Shown: positions 15,481 to 24,151 of the stretch, piece by piece
Position numbering within the stretch: the first letter of the stretch is position 1
How the letters are laid out: every line of letters starts with the position of its first letter
From: Actinomycetes bacterium
GTDB lineage: Bacteria > Actinomycetota > Coriobacteriia > Coriobacteriales > UBA8131
Assembly (NCBI GenBank): GCA_009787085.1
Contig: WRGR01000033.1
Span: 1 to 42,866, forward strand
DNA: 42,866 nt
Direction: 5' to 3'
The notes under the pieces: model-generated
What the model saw: only the letters and a program-made list of their open reading frames with translations
Told to the model about the DNA's origin: nothing
The model's database searches: none
Program-made: the position numbers and the translations under genes

Positions 15481-16869
15481 CTACATCCCCACCTGTGTCC
15501 AGTAGTCGTTCAAGATAAACACAGAGAAAAGCAAGCCTAATGCCACGTTGACAACAACACCGCAGGTGAAGGCGGCGAACGGCTTCCAGCCAACAGCAGC
15601 TAGGTCCTTGAAGCGGGTAGTCAGGCCGATGCAGAGGAAGGTCAGTGCGAATGCCCAGCCTCTGAGATTCTTGACGGGATCAAGTACCTGCTTGTCAATG
15701 GATCCGCCGGGGTTACCAGTGGCCAACACCACCAAGGTAACGATCAGCGATGCGATGAAGAAGCCGACCACGAATTTCGGGAAACGCTCCCAAATCACGC
15801 CAGCCGACGGTTTCTGGCTGGTAACAGCAGGTAGCTCGCCGGAGGCTGCAGCCGCTGCGTTGGCCTTCGTAACCTTGTGACGCTCCCAGATAGTGACGGA
15901 AATGATGGCCATGATCAAAGCCCAGATGCCAACGAAAATATCGCGGCCAACGACCTTCATCAGAACAAAGGTCCTCGATGCGCCTTCGCCAAACTGAGAG
16001 GCAGCAGCAACACCAGCGGCATCGGCGAATTCCGAGGTGCCAATCAAAGCGCCAGAAGCCCCATCGGAGAGCCCCAAGGCGCGGCAGATAACGGGCAGCA
16101 GGAAGACCATGATCGTAGCCCAGATAACAACCATCGAAATGGAGATGGAGACGTGGTCCTTCTTAGCATTGACCGCGCTACCGATGGCAATCGAAGCAGA
16201 AACGCCGCAGATCGAACCACCGGCGCCCATTGTAGCGGCGAAGGGCTTCTCTAGCTTAAAAAGCTTCGTGGATGCAAAGTAGATCACCACGAAAGTCGAG
16301 ATGGCAACCACGGATGCCTGGAAGAAGGCAACCGGGCCGGCTTGGATAATCAAGGTAAACGGCAGTGTGGCACCGAACAAGACGATACCGGTCTTGACAT
16401 AAAACTCAGTGCGCATGCCAGCTTCAAACCATTGTGGGATCTTTACCAGATTCCCGATGATCAAGCCGATGATCAGCGCCATAACCGGCGTTTCGATGTT
16501 GAAGGTTTTGGCCCAGCTCCATGCACCAAGAATCTGAACAATAACAGCCATGATATAAAGAACTGTGAACCCTAAAACAAAATGCAATACATTGCGACCC
16601 ATGATGCCAGTAGCTATAGATAACACTATAGCTAATATTAGCCATAAGAGAAGCAAACCGGGCAGTATCGGAGCTACCGTAGCGGGCATATCCGCAAAGT
16701 TGGTGTAGCCCTTAAAAGACACGGTTATAGCGCTCAGCGATCCGCCGAACTTCCAGATAAGCAGACCGACGATCACAGTTGCAAGGCCGATCCACACGGC
16801 CCACCAATCTTCCTTCAATATAAGGCCTTTGGCACCGCCCCCGTTGGTTTTTGTGTTATTGGTTGACAT
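15481..16869 (-). CDS. YeiH-family putative sulfate/sulfite exporter-type membrane protein
   Basis: About 462 residues with around eleven membrane helices. It carries hallmark segments of the YeiH/PSE family: EAGMRTEFYVKTGIVLFGAT, FAATMGAGGSICGVSASIAI and G-T-S-E-F-A-D-A-A-G. The family is annotated as 'putative sulfate exporter', with little biochemical proof. Inside the dsrAB operon a role in moving sulfite, sulfate or a sulfonate is a good inference. The ATG with AAAAGG eight bases upstream is preferred over a GTG three codons earlier. The loop near residue 330 (A-N-A-A-A-A-A-S-G-E) is low complexity. Confidence 0.85.
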   Translation of the reverse strand: MSTNNTKTNGGGAKGLILKEDWWAVWIGLATVIVGLLIWKFGGSLSAITVSFKGYTNFADMPATVAPILPGLLLLWLILAIVLSIATGIMGRNVLHFVLGFTVLYIMAVIVQILGAWSWAKTFNIETPVMALIIGLIIGNLVKIPQWFEAGMRTEFYVKTGIVLFGATLPFTLIIQAGPVAFFQASVVAISTFVVIYFASTKLFKLEKPFAATMGAGGSICGVSASIAIGSAVNAKKDHVSISISMVVIWATIMVFLLPVICRALGLSDGASGALIGTSEFADAAGVAAASQFGEGASRTFVLMKVVGRDIFVGIWALIMAIISVTIWERHKVTKANAAAAASGELPAVTSQKPSAGVIWERFPKFVVGFFIASLIVTLVVLATGNPGGSIDKQVLDPVKNLRGWAFALTFLCIGLTTRFKDLAAVGWKPFAAFTCGVVVNVALGLLFSVFILNDYWTQVGM

Positions 16870-16916
16870 GATACTCACCTTTTCATGTTAGCGAACACTT
16901 GTTGATGAACAGAATC

Positions 16917-16943
16917 TTACTTCTTAAAAATTTCACAGCACAT
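16917..16943 (-). CDS. Possible cysteine leader peptide (MCCEIFKK) upstream of the transporter
   Basis: Between dsrB and the YeiH-type gene the minus strand has AGGAGG, eight bases, ATG, then eight codons reading M-C-C-E-I-F-K-K and a TAA. The SD is stronger than those of most genes here. Tandem Cys codons so early are what a cysteine-sensing leader peptide would need, as described for some actinobacteria. It is too short for statistics and no terminator/antiterminator pair is evident, so it is a candidate only. Confidence 0.3.
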   Translation of the reverse strand: MCCEIFKK

Positions 16944-16985
16944 CTCCTTTGCCTCCTATGGCAGAGTATGCCACCTGCTAGCGCT

Positions 16986-18041
16986 TCAGTATTTGAAGGC
17001 CGCCGTAGTTCTGAAGGTCTCCCGAGAGAAGATATAGTCGTCGATCAGCTTGTCAGTGAACGGAATGCCGGTGAGCTCAAAGAAGCGCTCCCAGCCGACA
17101 CGTTCGATCCACTCGCCAACCCTTTCCGACTCATGGGCGTGCGCCAGCCAGACCTCGACGATATGGCGAACGGCTTCCACAGCTTCCGGCCAGCGAGGCG
17201 GGTTGTTCGGCAAAAACGGTATCACCATGCGCGAGAAGCTCGGAGCCGAACGGGCATTAGAAACCTTGCCCCCAACCATGATCGCCACGCCGTCGTTTTT
17301 GGCGTCCATGATCGCCATGCCAGGCGACATCGTGTAGCAGTTGCCACAATACATGCAGCGCTCGTCAACCACAGTAACGCTCTTGTTCTTGGGGTCAGGG
17401 CGGATCGCCGCAGTCGGGCAGCAGGCCACCAAAGACGGAATTTCTGTACCCTTGCGAATCAGTTCGTGGTTGATCTGCGGCGGTGTGCGGTGGACACCGA
17501 CGATCGCTATATCGCTGCAGTGGCAAGCACCGCACATGTTCAAACAGCAGGCCATAGCCACAGTCAGCTTGGCCGGCAGATCGTCGCGACCGAAATACTC
17601 ATAGAGGTCGTCCATGACCGCCTTGACAATGCCTGATGCGTCCGATGCCGGGGTATGGCAGTGCACCCAACCCTGGGTATGGACGATGTTGCTCAAAGAC
17701 TTGCCGGTGCCACCGACAGGCAGCCCCTTGGCATTGCAAGCCTCAATCAGGGGGTCGACATTGCCGACATTAGGGGTCAGGAACTCGACATTGTTGCGGC
17801 TGGTAAAACGCAGGTAACCGTCACAGTACTGGTCAGCCAGCTCACAGAGATCACGGATAAAGTCCACGCTGACCAGACGGGGGTTGCCGACACGGATGCT
17901 GTATAGCTCCCCGTCTGGACCAACGTGCTTCAAAACGCCGGGCTTAACATGCTCGTGGTAGAGCCATTTCCCGTAGTTTTCCTTAATCACCGGCGGCAAG
18001 AACTTCTTGTAGTCTGGAGGGCCGATGTCAATCTTCGCCAT
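16986..18041 (-). CDS. dsrB: DsrB: dissimilatory sulfite reductase beta subunit
   Basis: The 351-residue protein holds the siroheme-[4Fe-4S] ligands in DsrB style: C128 in GWVHCHTPASDASG, then C165-C166-x3-C170 in ACCLNMCGACHCSDIAI. A ferredoxin insertion follows (A-C-C-P-T-A-A-I, C-M-Y-C-G-N-C). DsrB carries the catalytic siroheme of the alpha2beta2 enzyme, which reduces sulfite and, with DsrC, yields the DsrC trisulfide. AAGGTGAT precedes the ATG. It follows dsrA by about 100 bases. The length is slightly below the usual 370-380 but all cluster ligands are present. Confidence 0.96.
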   Translation of the reverse strand: MAKIDIGPPDYKKFLPPVIKENYGKWLYHEHVKPGVLKHVGPDGELYSIRVGNPRLVSVDFIRDLCELADQYCDGYLRFTSRNNVEFLTPNVGNVDPLIEACNAKGLPVGGTGKSLSNIVHTQGWVHCHTPASDASGIVKAVMDDLYEYFGRDDLPAKLTVAMACCLNMCGACHCSDIAIVGVHRTPPQINHELIRKGTEIPSLVACCPTAAIRPDPKNKSVTVVDERCMYCGNCYTMSPGMAIMDAKNDGVAIMVGGKVSNARSAPSFSRMVIPFLPNNPPRWPEAVEAVRHIVEVWLAHAHESERVGEWIERVGWERFFELTGIPFTDKLIDDYIFSRETFRTTAAFKY

Positions 18042-18145
18042 AAAGTATCACCTTATCTCTCAATGATCGTTAACTTTGATGCGCTGCGCCCAAGACGCGG
18101 CTCAGCTCGCCTTGTAGCCGGTCCTAGGCACAAGCCTTGCTGCAG

Positions 18146-19336
18146 CTAGTCGCTGATCTCTTCTTTCTGCCAGAAAACATAGGGATTAGCACGGGGTCTG
18201 AACACCATCTGCGGCACCGGTGGCAGGTCTATGGCACGCAAAAACTCGCCCATGCCGACACGATAGACCAACTCTCCAAGGCGCTCACGGGTTTTGCCGT
18301 TCTCATCCCACCATTCCCAGATTCGACCCATCAGTTCTTTGAACTCTGTGTAGGGCGCTTCCATTTTCATGAAAGGCACCAGCACCCAGGACAAGAAGGC
18401 CGACTTAACGATCGTTGACTTAGCGCCAATAAGAATCGTCGCGCCTTTCTCACTGCCCTGCCTGATGGCCTTGTGCATATAGTTAACACAATGCATGCAA
18501 CGGGAGCACTCGTCCCCATCCACGCTAAGCTCACTGGTCTTGGCATCGAAGCTCAGGCAGCGCGTCGGGCACTTGTCGCAGATCAGCTTCTGAACATCCA
18601 TGCCGCCGTCAACGTACTTCTTCACCTCGTCTTGGTCGATAGTGATACTGTCACGCCAAGTGCCGATAACCGAACAGTCGGCACGGGCGACTGCGGCTAC
18701 GCAGTCGTTGGCACATCCAGACATCTTGATCTTGAACTTGTATGGCCACATCGGCCGATGCAGCTCGTCTTGGAACTCGTTGGTTATGTCGTAGCACATA
18801 TCCAAAGTGTCGAAACAGGCATACTCGCAACGCGCCGGCCCCACACAGCAGCTCGGGGAGCGCAGGTCGGACCCGGAGCCGCCAAGGTCAAAGCCCGCAT
18901 CACTCAAACTGTCGAAGGTCGGTTGCAGCTCTTCTGTCTTGGTTCCCAGTAAGATGACATCGCCTGTAGAGCCATGGAAATTCGTCAGGCCGCTGCCATG
19001 CTCCTCCCAAATGTCACATATTTTGCGCAAGGCATCGGTCGTATAGAACCAGCCACTAGGCTGGGCAACACGAACAGTATGGAACTCGCGAACATTGGGG
19101 AACTCTTCTGGCATATCGGTGTAACGACCGATAACACCGCCGCCGTAACCTTTGACACCTACGATGCCGCCATGCTTCCAGTGGCCGATCTTGTCCTCAT
19201 AAGACTTCTCCAACAGCCCTAAGAGATCGCCAGCCATTGGGTTTTTCTCAGCGGCGCGCTTGATCTCGGTCACGAAGCTCGGCCACGGCCCGTCTTCCAG
19301 ATCATCCAACTGGGGGGTTTTGGTTTCTTCAGCCAT
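18146..19336 (-). CDS. dsrA: DsrA: dissimilatory sulfite reductase alpha subunit
   Basis: The 396-residue protein has the cofactor signature C164-V-G-P-A-R-C170 (C-x5-C) and C208-A-N-D-C212 (C-x3-C). A ferredoxin domain follows (C-D-K-C-P-T-R-C and C-S-R-C-M-H-C). Together with DsrB it forms the sulfite reductase core. The ATG is placed eight bases after AGGAGG; an ATG eight codons earlier contains that SD and is less likely. The absence of dsrEFH/dsrL from the locus and the presence of a DsrD-like gene point to a reductive enzyme. A long untranslated leader (about 290 bases) lies between the predicted promoter and the start. Confidence 0.96.
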   Translation of the reverse strand: MAEETKTPQLDDLEDGPWPSFVTEIKRAAEKNPMAGDLLGLLEKSYEDKIGHWKHGGIVGVKGYGGGVIGRYTDMPEEFPNVREFHTVRVAQPSGWFYTTDALRKICDIWEEHGSGLTNFHGSTGDVILLGTKTEELQPTFDSLSDAGFDLGGSGSDLRSPSCCVGPARCEYACFDTLDMCYDITNEFQDELHRPMWPYKFKIKMSGCANDCVAAVARADCSVIGTWRDSITIDQDEVKKYVDGGMDVQKLICDKCPTRCLSFDAKTSELSVDGDECSRCMHCVNYMHKAIRQGSEKGATILIGAKSTIVKSAFLSWVLVPFMKMEAPYTEFKELMGRIWEWWDENGKTRERLGELVYRVGMGEFLRAIDLPPVPQMVFRPRANPYVFWQKEEISD

Positions 19337-19630
19337 TATCAACTCCTCCTGTTGATCCATTAAACTTACGGATCATTTGCTTGAACATACACGAACAGTT
19401 AGCCCTGTGGCAACATATCCATGCACAGGAACCCAATCCCGAACAGTGGCATCGTCTCCGGAAACAACCGCCACCGACCTCACAGCAAACCGGGGATATG
19501 CCGGGGCGCTGTTAGCTCGGGATCAAAGCAAGGTTTGGGTAAACCTAACAATGCCTGTAGCTACAAAACATGATGCTGCCCAAACAGCGACAGGCTCTTG
19601 TTTCCTCAATTTAAACATTGCGAGTATTGG
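19337..19630 (-). other. Long dsrA leader with a possible decayed reading frame
   Basis: Between the conserved box and the dsrA start the minus strand reads in one frame L-R-K-Q-E-P-V-A-V-W-A-A-S-C-F-V-A-T-G, stops, then continues about 50 sense codons (beginning SRANSAPAYPRFAVRSVAVV) to another stop. The codon use looks gene-like, but neither part has a good start or a family I know. It may be a relic ORF or a structured leader. Confidence 0.25.
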
Positions 19631-19700
19631 CTGTAAAATAAAAAGAGTTGATCCCATCATAGGCAATGGCTATCGCTTGTGCGTTAAGCAAGCGATAGCC
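19631..19700 (-). promoter_or_regulatory. dsrA promoter: conserved box plus perfect 12-base palindrome
   Basis: Positions 19631-19673 match the ferredoxin-operon box at 33 of 43 positions. A minus-strand pair TTGCCT and TTTTAT, 17 bases apart, fits a weak sigma-70 promoter. Immediately upstream is a perfect inverted repeat, GGCTATCGCTTG and CAAGCGATAGCC, with a nine-base loop (19668-19700); its end overlaps the box. Weak hexamers with an upstream dyad suit activation by a dimeric regulator such as the LysR protein encoded 3' of the locus. Confidence 0.5.
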
Positions 19701-19831
19701 ACAGTAGAAGGCGGCCAGACACGCTGAAGCCTTGGCCAGTTACTATCGTGATAACGATGGCGCACCTATGGTTTTGATGGCCGGAGAATATTTGCAAGAA
19801 AGGCTCTCGCAGTATTTGAGTTTGCTGCAAG

Positions 19832-19862
19832 CATAAAGAAAGGCAGCAGCAGCAACGCTGCC
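19832..19862 (-). terminator. Terminator of the CoA-disulfide reductase gene
   Basis: On the minus strand GGCAGC, a nine-base loop and GCTGCC are followed by TTTCTTTAT, about 85 bases past the reductase stop. The stem is short but the T-rich tail is well placed. The intervening sequence holds no gene. Confidence 0.5.
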
Positions 19863-19944
19863 GTTGTCAGCGGCACGAGGGCCGCCTTGAGTATTTTTTT
19901 ACAACTTGTCTCCTATGCAGGCCATCCCAAGCCTTCAACGAAAG

Positions 19945-21588
19945 CTAGATAGACGAGTAGAGTCGGTAGCCGCCGGCCAGGTGCAAAACGTCAGCAAAGC
20001 CGTGCTGGCTGAGGATGCGGGCAGCGATGTAGGAGCGGATGGCGCTTTGGCAGACTAGGTAGACCGGCTTGGCCGGGTCAAGCTCGCTCAAGCGGGCGCG
20101 CAGGTTGTCAACTGGGATGTTGACAAAGCCCTCCAAAGAGTCACGGGCATACTCCAACGGCAAGCGCACGTCGATAAGCTGCACAGAGCCGTCGCGTGGT
20201 AGGTCGTCGACCTCGTCCCAAAAGAACTGACGGACACGGCCGGCCATCAGGTTCTCGATTACGTAGCCGACCATGTTCACCGGGTCTTTGGCCGAAGAGT
20301 AGGGCGGCGCGTAACAAAGCTCCAGCTCGGTTAGGTCGTGGGCGGTCATCTGGGCACGGATCGCCACCGCCAGCACGTCGATGCGCTTATCCACACCTTC
20401 ACTGCCCACGCCTTGGGCCCCGAGGATGCGACCGTCGGCGGGCGAGAACAGCACCTTCAGGCTGATCGGACTACCGCCCGGATAGTAAGCAGCATGGCTG
20501 GCCGGATTCAGATACACCTTGCCGTAGGCAATGCCGGCAGCCTGCGCCTGTTTCTCGTTCAGGCCGGTAGAGGCAACGGTCAGATCGAAGACCTTAAGCA
20601 CTGAGGAGCCCTGGGTGCCCCGGTAAACAGAGTCGATGCCGGCGATGTTATCGGCTGCGACCCGGCCCTGCTTGTTGGCTGGCCCAGCCAAGGGGATCAG
20701 TGCCGGCTGGCCGCCAATCAAATCCTTGACTACTACGGCATCACCGACGGCATAGACATCAGGGTCGCTGGTCAGCATCTTCTCGTTGACGATGATGCCA
20801 CCTTTGGCATCGCAGACCAGCCCGGCCTCTTGGGCGATACGGGTGTCAGGAGTGACGCCAATGGCTAAAATCACCATGTCGGTGAGCTGATCCTTGTTGC
20901 CGAGCAAAACCTTCAGACGACCGTCTGGCTGCTGCTGCACACCGTCAAAGGGAGTGTTCAGGTAAAGCTTCACCCCTTTAGCATAGATGTGGGCATGCAC
21001 TTGGGCGGCGATATCGGCATCCAGGGTCTTGATAACATGGCCGGAGCGCTGGACGATCGAGACAGCCAGCCCGGCATCTAACAGGTTGTCTGCCATCTCC
21101 ACACCGATATAGCCGCCACCGATAATCGTGGCATGCTGCGGGTGTTGCTGGCGGACGAACTCCTTGATAGCATCGGTGTCGGCGATGTTGCGCAGTGTGA
21201 ACAGCCGCTCTGATCGCATCCCCGGCAGATCAGGAATGTTCGGCTTGGCCCCGGGTGCCAGTATCAGCTTGTCGTAGGGCTCCAAGTATTCCTGGCCGAC
21301 AAGCAAATCGCACACTGTAACTGTCTTGGCCTCGCGGTCGATGGCCACGGCTTCTTGGTTGACCCGAACATCAACATTGAAACGGGCATGGAAGCTCTCC
21401 GGAGTTTGCAACAGCAGCTCGTCACGTTCCTTGATGCTGCCGCCGATGTAGTAGGGCAAGCCGCAGTTGGCAAAAGAGATATAGCCGCCTCTCTCCAAGA
21501 TGACGATTTCGGCCTGTTCGTCAAGCCGCCGCAAACGGGCGGCAGCGGTAGCCCCTCCAGCCACACCGCCTACAATAACAACTTTCAT
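19945..21588 (-). CDS. CoA-disulfide/persulfide reductase with C-terminal rhodanese domain
   Basis: The 547-residue flavoprotein begins with an FAD-binding GGVAGGATAAARLRR and has the single active cysteine C42 in SFANCGLPYYIGG. A second dinucleotide site (IIGGGYIGVEMADNL) and the dimerisation domain follow (N-P-A-S-H-A-A-Y-Y-P-G-G). A rhodanese domain closes the protein, with catalytic C513 in L-V-C-Q-S-A-I-R-S. CoADR-Rhd enzymes (Npsr type) use NAD(P)H to reduce CoA disulfide, CoA persulfide or polysulfide. Upstream of dsrA on the same strand, it fits a role in handling sulfane sulfur or persulfide made during sulfite reduction. It has its own terminator, so it is probably a separate transcript. 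Confidence 0.9.
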   Translation of the reverse strand: MKVVIVGGVAGGATAAARLRRLDEQAEIVILERGGYISFANCGLPYYIGGSIKERDELLLQTPESFHARFNVDVRVNQEAVAIDREAKTVTVCDLLVGQEYLEPYDKLILAPGAKPNIPDLPGMRSERLFTLRNIADTDAIKEFVRQQHPQHATIIGGGYIGVEMADNLLDAGLAVSIVQRSGHVIKTLDADIAAQVHAHIYAKGVKLYLNTPFDGVQQQPDGRLKVLLGNKDQLTDMVILAIGVTPDTRIAQEAGLVCDAKGGIIVNEKMLTSDPDVYAVGDAVVVKDLIGGQPALIPLAGPANKQGRVAADNIAGIDSVYRGTQGSSVLKVFDLTVASTGLNEKQAQAAGIAYGKVYLNPASHAAYYPGGSPISLKVLFSPADGRILGAQGVGSEGVDKRIDVLAVAIRAQMTAHDLTELELCYAPPYSSAKDPVNMVGYVIENLMAGRVRQFFWDEVDDLPRDGSVQLIDVRLPLEYARDSLEGFVNIPVDNLRARLSELDPAKPVYLVCQSAIRSYIAARILSQHGFADVLHLAGGYRLYSSI

Positions 21589-21642
21589 CTAGCTCTCCTA
21601 TCGGGTTGGGCGCTTGCCCAAGGCAGCGCCGGTCAATGTGAA

Positions 21643-21728
21643 AACCCGGTCATTGCGACCCCGAGCCACAATCCTCCGTCTTTCTGGTCAGGATAAAGAT
21701 TGCGGGCCAAGCCCGCAATGACTGGGTT
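21643..21728. repeat. Dispersed palindromic element, copy 1 (3' end of rpiB)
   Basis: An 86-base element bounded by AACCCGGTCATTGCG and its near-complement CGCAATGACTGGGTT (14 of 15 match). It contains an inner perfect palindrome TTGCGGGC-CAA-GCCCGCAA. It supplies the last codons and stop of rpiB (S-H-C-G-L-G-P-Q-S-L-S). This is the 'HCGLDPQS'-type repeat seen scattered through many bacterial genomes. A second copy lies inside prmC. Confidence 0.75.
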
Positions 21729-22248
21729 CGGGATTAATTCGGAGCTGCCCCAAAGCGTCGATCTTGGCAACCCTCCGGGCATGACGGTCATTCAAGGGCT
21801 CAGAGCCGAGGAAGGCTGAGAGTATCTGCCGGTTGGTGCCCTCATCCACAAAGGCACCGGACAATGCGGCCACATTGGCAGCATTGTGCTGGCGAGCCAA
21901 AGCCGCGAATTCCGGAGAGGTCAGGTTGGCAGCTCTTACGCCAGCAAACTTGTTGGCGGCCATAGCCATGCCGATGCCGGTGCCACAGATCAACACGCCG
22001 AAGTCGTCTTGCCCCAAGCTCACCGCCTCAGCGACCTTGGCGGCATAGTCCGGATAGTCGACGGGGTCGTCGTTGAAGGGGCCGAGGTCGGTGACCGCAA
22101 AACCCTGTTCGCCAAGCCAAGCAGCCAAAGACCGTTTAAGCTCAAAGCCCCGGTGGTCGGCGGCAATGGCGATACGTTTTTTTGGTTGGGCTGTAGACAA
22201 GGCTCGGGTTTCGGATGGAGAAGGACTGTTAGAAGTGGACGAGGGCAT
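21688..22248 (-). CDS. rpiB: Ribose-5-phosphate isomerase B (RpiB/LacAB family)
   Basis: About 186 residues. After a Ser/Thr-rich N-terminal extension of roughly 20 residues, the protein shows IAIAADHRGFELK, D-Y-P-D-Y-A, and the active-site loop LICGTGIGMAMAANK. It interconverts ribose-5-phosphate and ribulose-5-phosphate. The ATG given has AAAGGAG 11 bases upstream; a GTG four codons earlier overlaps that SD. The C-terminus has been replaced or extended by a palindromic repeat that encodes S-H-C-G-L-G-P-Q-S-L-S and provides the stop. Confidence 0.88.
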   Translation of the reverse strand: MPSSTSNSPSPSETRALSTAQPKKRIAIAADHRGFELKRSLAAWLGEQGFAVTDLGPFNDDPVDYPDYAAKVAEAVSLGQDDFGVLICGTGIGMAMAANKFAGVRAANLTSPEFAALARQHNAANVAALSGAFVDEGTNRQILSAFLGSEPLNDRHARRVAKIDALGQLRINPEPSHCGLGPQSLS

Positions 22249-22424
22249 AGCGATACGCACTCCTTTGCAATGACCGATACTGCAGGTCTTCAGTTTAGCA
22301 AAAACTGGGAGTCAGAGGGTGCGCCGATCAAGGCGACTGCGGCAGCTGCACCAGATTACGGCCTGAGATGCCGAGGCAGCACGGCACGACACAGATGACC
22401 ATGCTGACCCCGGGGAAGTGCCGA

Positions 22425-22855
<431 letters not shown>

Positions 22856-22861
22856 TCCGAA

Positions 22862-24151
22862 TCAGCTGACCACTTCGAGGGCCTGGCGCAGATCGTCGAT
22901 GATGTCGTCGATATGTTCTGCCCCGATCGAGAGACGGACCGTGTTAGGCTTGATGCCGGCGGCCAAAAGATCGCTTTCAGTCATCTGTGAGTGGGTGGTG
23001 CTGGCAGGGTGGATCACCAGCGACTTGACATCCGCGACATTGGCCAGCAGAGAGAAAAGGCTCAGCTCCTCGGTGAAGCGCTTGGCCTTCTCCGCATTCC
23101 CCTTCAACTCGAAGGTGAAGATGGAGGCACCGCCGTTCGGGAAGTATTTCTTGAACTGCTCGTGATCCCGGTGATCGGACAAGGAGGGATGGTTCACCCT
23201 TTCCACCAACGGCTGTCTGACCAGCCATTCCACCACCTTTTTGGTGTTCTCCAGATGGTGCTCCAAGCGGAAGGAAAGCGTTTCTAGCCCCTGTAGGAAC
23301 AAGAAGGCGTTGAAGGGCGAGAGCGAGGCGCCGATGTCGCGCAGCAGGGTGGTGCGGGCCTTGATAATATAAGCCAGCTTGCCCACGGCATCGGTGAAGA
23401 CCAGGTCGTGGTAGTTAGGGTTGGGGCGGGAGAGACCGGGAAACTTGTCGTTTTGCGCCCAGTCGAAATGGCCGCCGTCGACGATCACGCCGCCAATGGA
23501 AGTTCCATGGCCTCCAATGAACTTAGTTGCCGAGTGTACCACGATATCGACGCCGTAGTCGATCGGGCGCAACAAGTAGGGCGTGGCGAAGGTGCTGTCG
23601 ACGATCACCGGAATGCCGTGGCGATGGGCGATGGCCACTACCGCCTCGATGTCCACGATGCTGGCGTTGGGATTGCCGATGGTCTCGAAGAACAGCGCCT
23701 TGGTGTTGTTTTGGATGGCGTTCTCGAAGCTGGTCGGGTTGTTGCCGTCAACGAAAGAGACATCGATGCCCAAGTCTCTGAGGGTGTTGGCAAAGAGATT
23801 GTAGGTGCCGCCGTACAGTTGCTTGTCGGAGACGATATGGTCGCCGCTTTTGGCGATGTTCAAGATGGCGTAGGTGATCGCCGAGGCGCCCGAGGCCGTG
23901 GCCAAGGCAGCGGCACCGTTCTCCAAGGCTGCCATCCGCTGCTCGAAGACATCCCAAGTGGGGTTCATCAGGCGGGTATAGATGTTGCCGGCCTCCGTCA
24001 GGGCGAAGCGGGCGGCCGCTGAGGTAGATGTCGGAAAGACGTAGGACGAGGTCTGGTAGATCGGCACCGCCCGGGAGTCGGTCGCCGAGTCCGGCCTCTC
24101 CTGGCCGGCATGAATCTGAATGGTCTCAAATCGATAGTTCCTGTTGCTCAT
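22862..24151 (-). CDS. metY: O-acetylhomoserine sulfhydrylase (MetY)
   Basis: The 429-residue PLP enzyme begins M-S-N-R-N-Y-R-F-E-T-I-Q-I-H-A-G-Q-E-R-P. It carries Y-T-R-L-M-N-P-T near 60, the PLP lysine in HSATKFIGGHGTSIGG, and an MetY-type insertion (DWAQNDKFPGLSRPNP) that cystathionine synthases lack. It condenses O-acetylhomoserine with sulfide (or methanethiol) to homocysteine (or methionine), so it could assimilate the sulfide made by the dsr system. AAAGGAG lies ten bases before the ATG. It has its own consensus promoter and a roughly 250-base leader. Confidence 0.92.
   Translation of the reverse strand: MSNRNYRFETIQIHAGQERPDSATDSRAVPIYQTSSYVFPTSTSAAARFALTEAGNIYTRLMNPTWDVFEQRMAALENGAAALATASGASAITYAILNIAKSGDHIVSDKQLYGGTYNLFANTLRDLGIDVSFVDGNNPTSFENAIQNNTKALFFETIGNPNASIVDIEAVVAIAHRHGIPVIVDSTFATPYLLRPIDYGVDIVVHSATKFIGGHGTSIGGVIVDGGHFDWAQNDKFPGLSRPNPNYHDLVFTDAVGKLAYIIKARTTLLRDIGASLSPFNAFLFLQGLETLSFRLEHHLENTKKVVEWLVRQPLVERVNHPSLSDHRDHEQFKKYFPNGGASIFTFELKGNAEKAKRFTEELSLFSLLANVADVKSLVIHPASTTHSQMTESDLLAAGIKPNTVRLSIGAEHIDDIIDDLRQALEVVS

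Noticed and set aside
19377-19727. 116-codon frame on the plus strand upstream of dsrA
   Set aside because: It runs antisense through the predicted dsrA promoter and leader, has no SD, and resembles no family.
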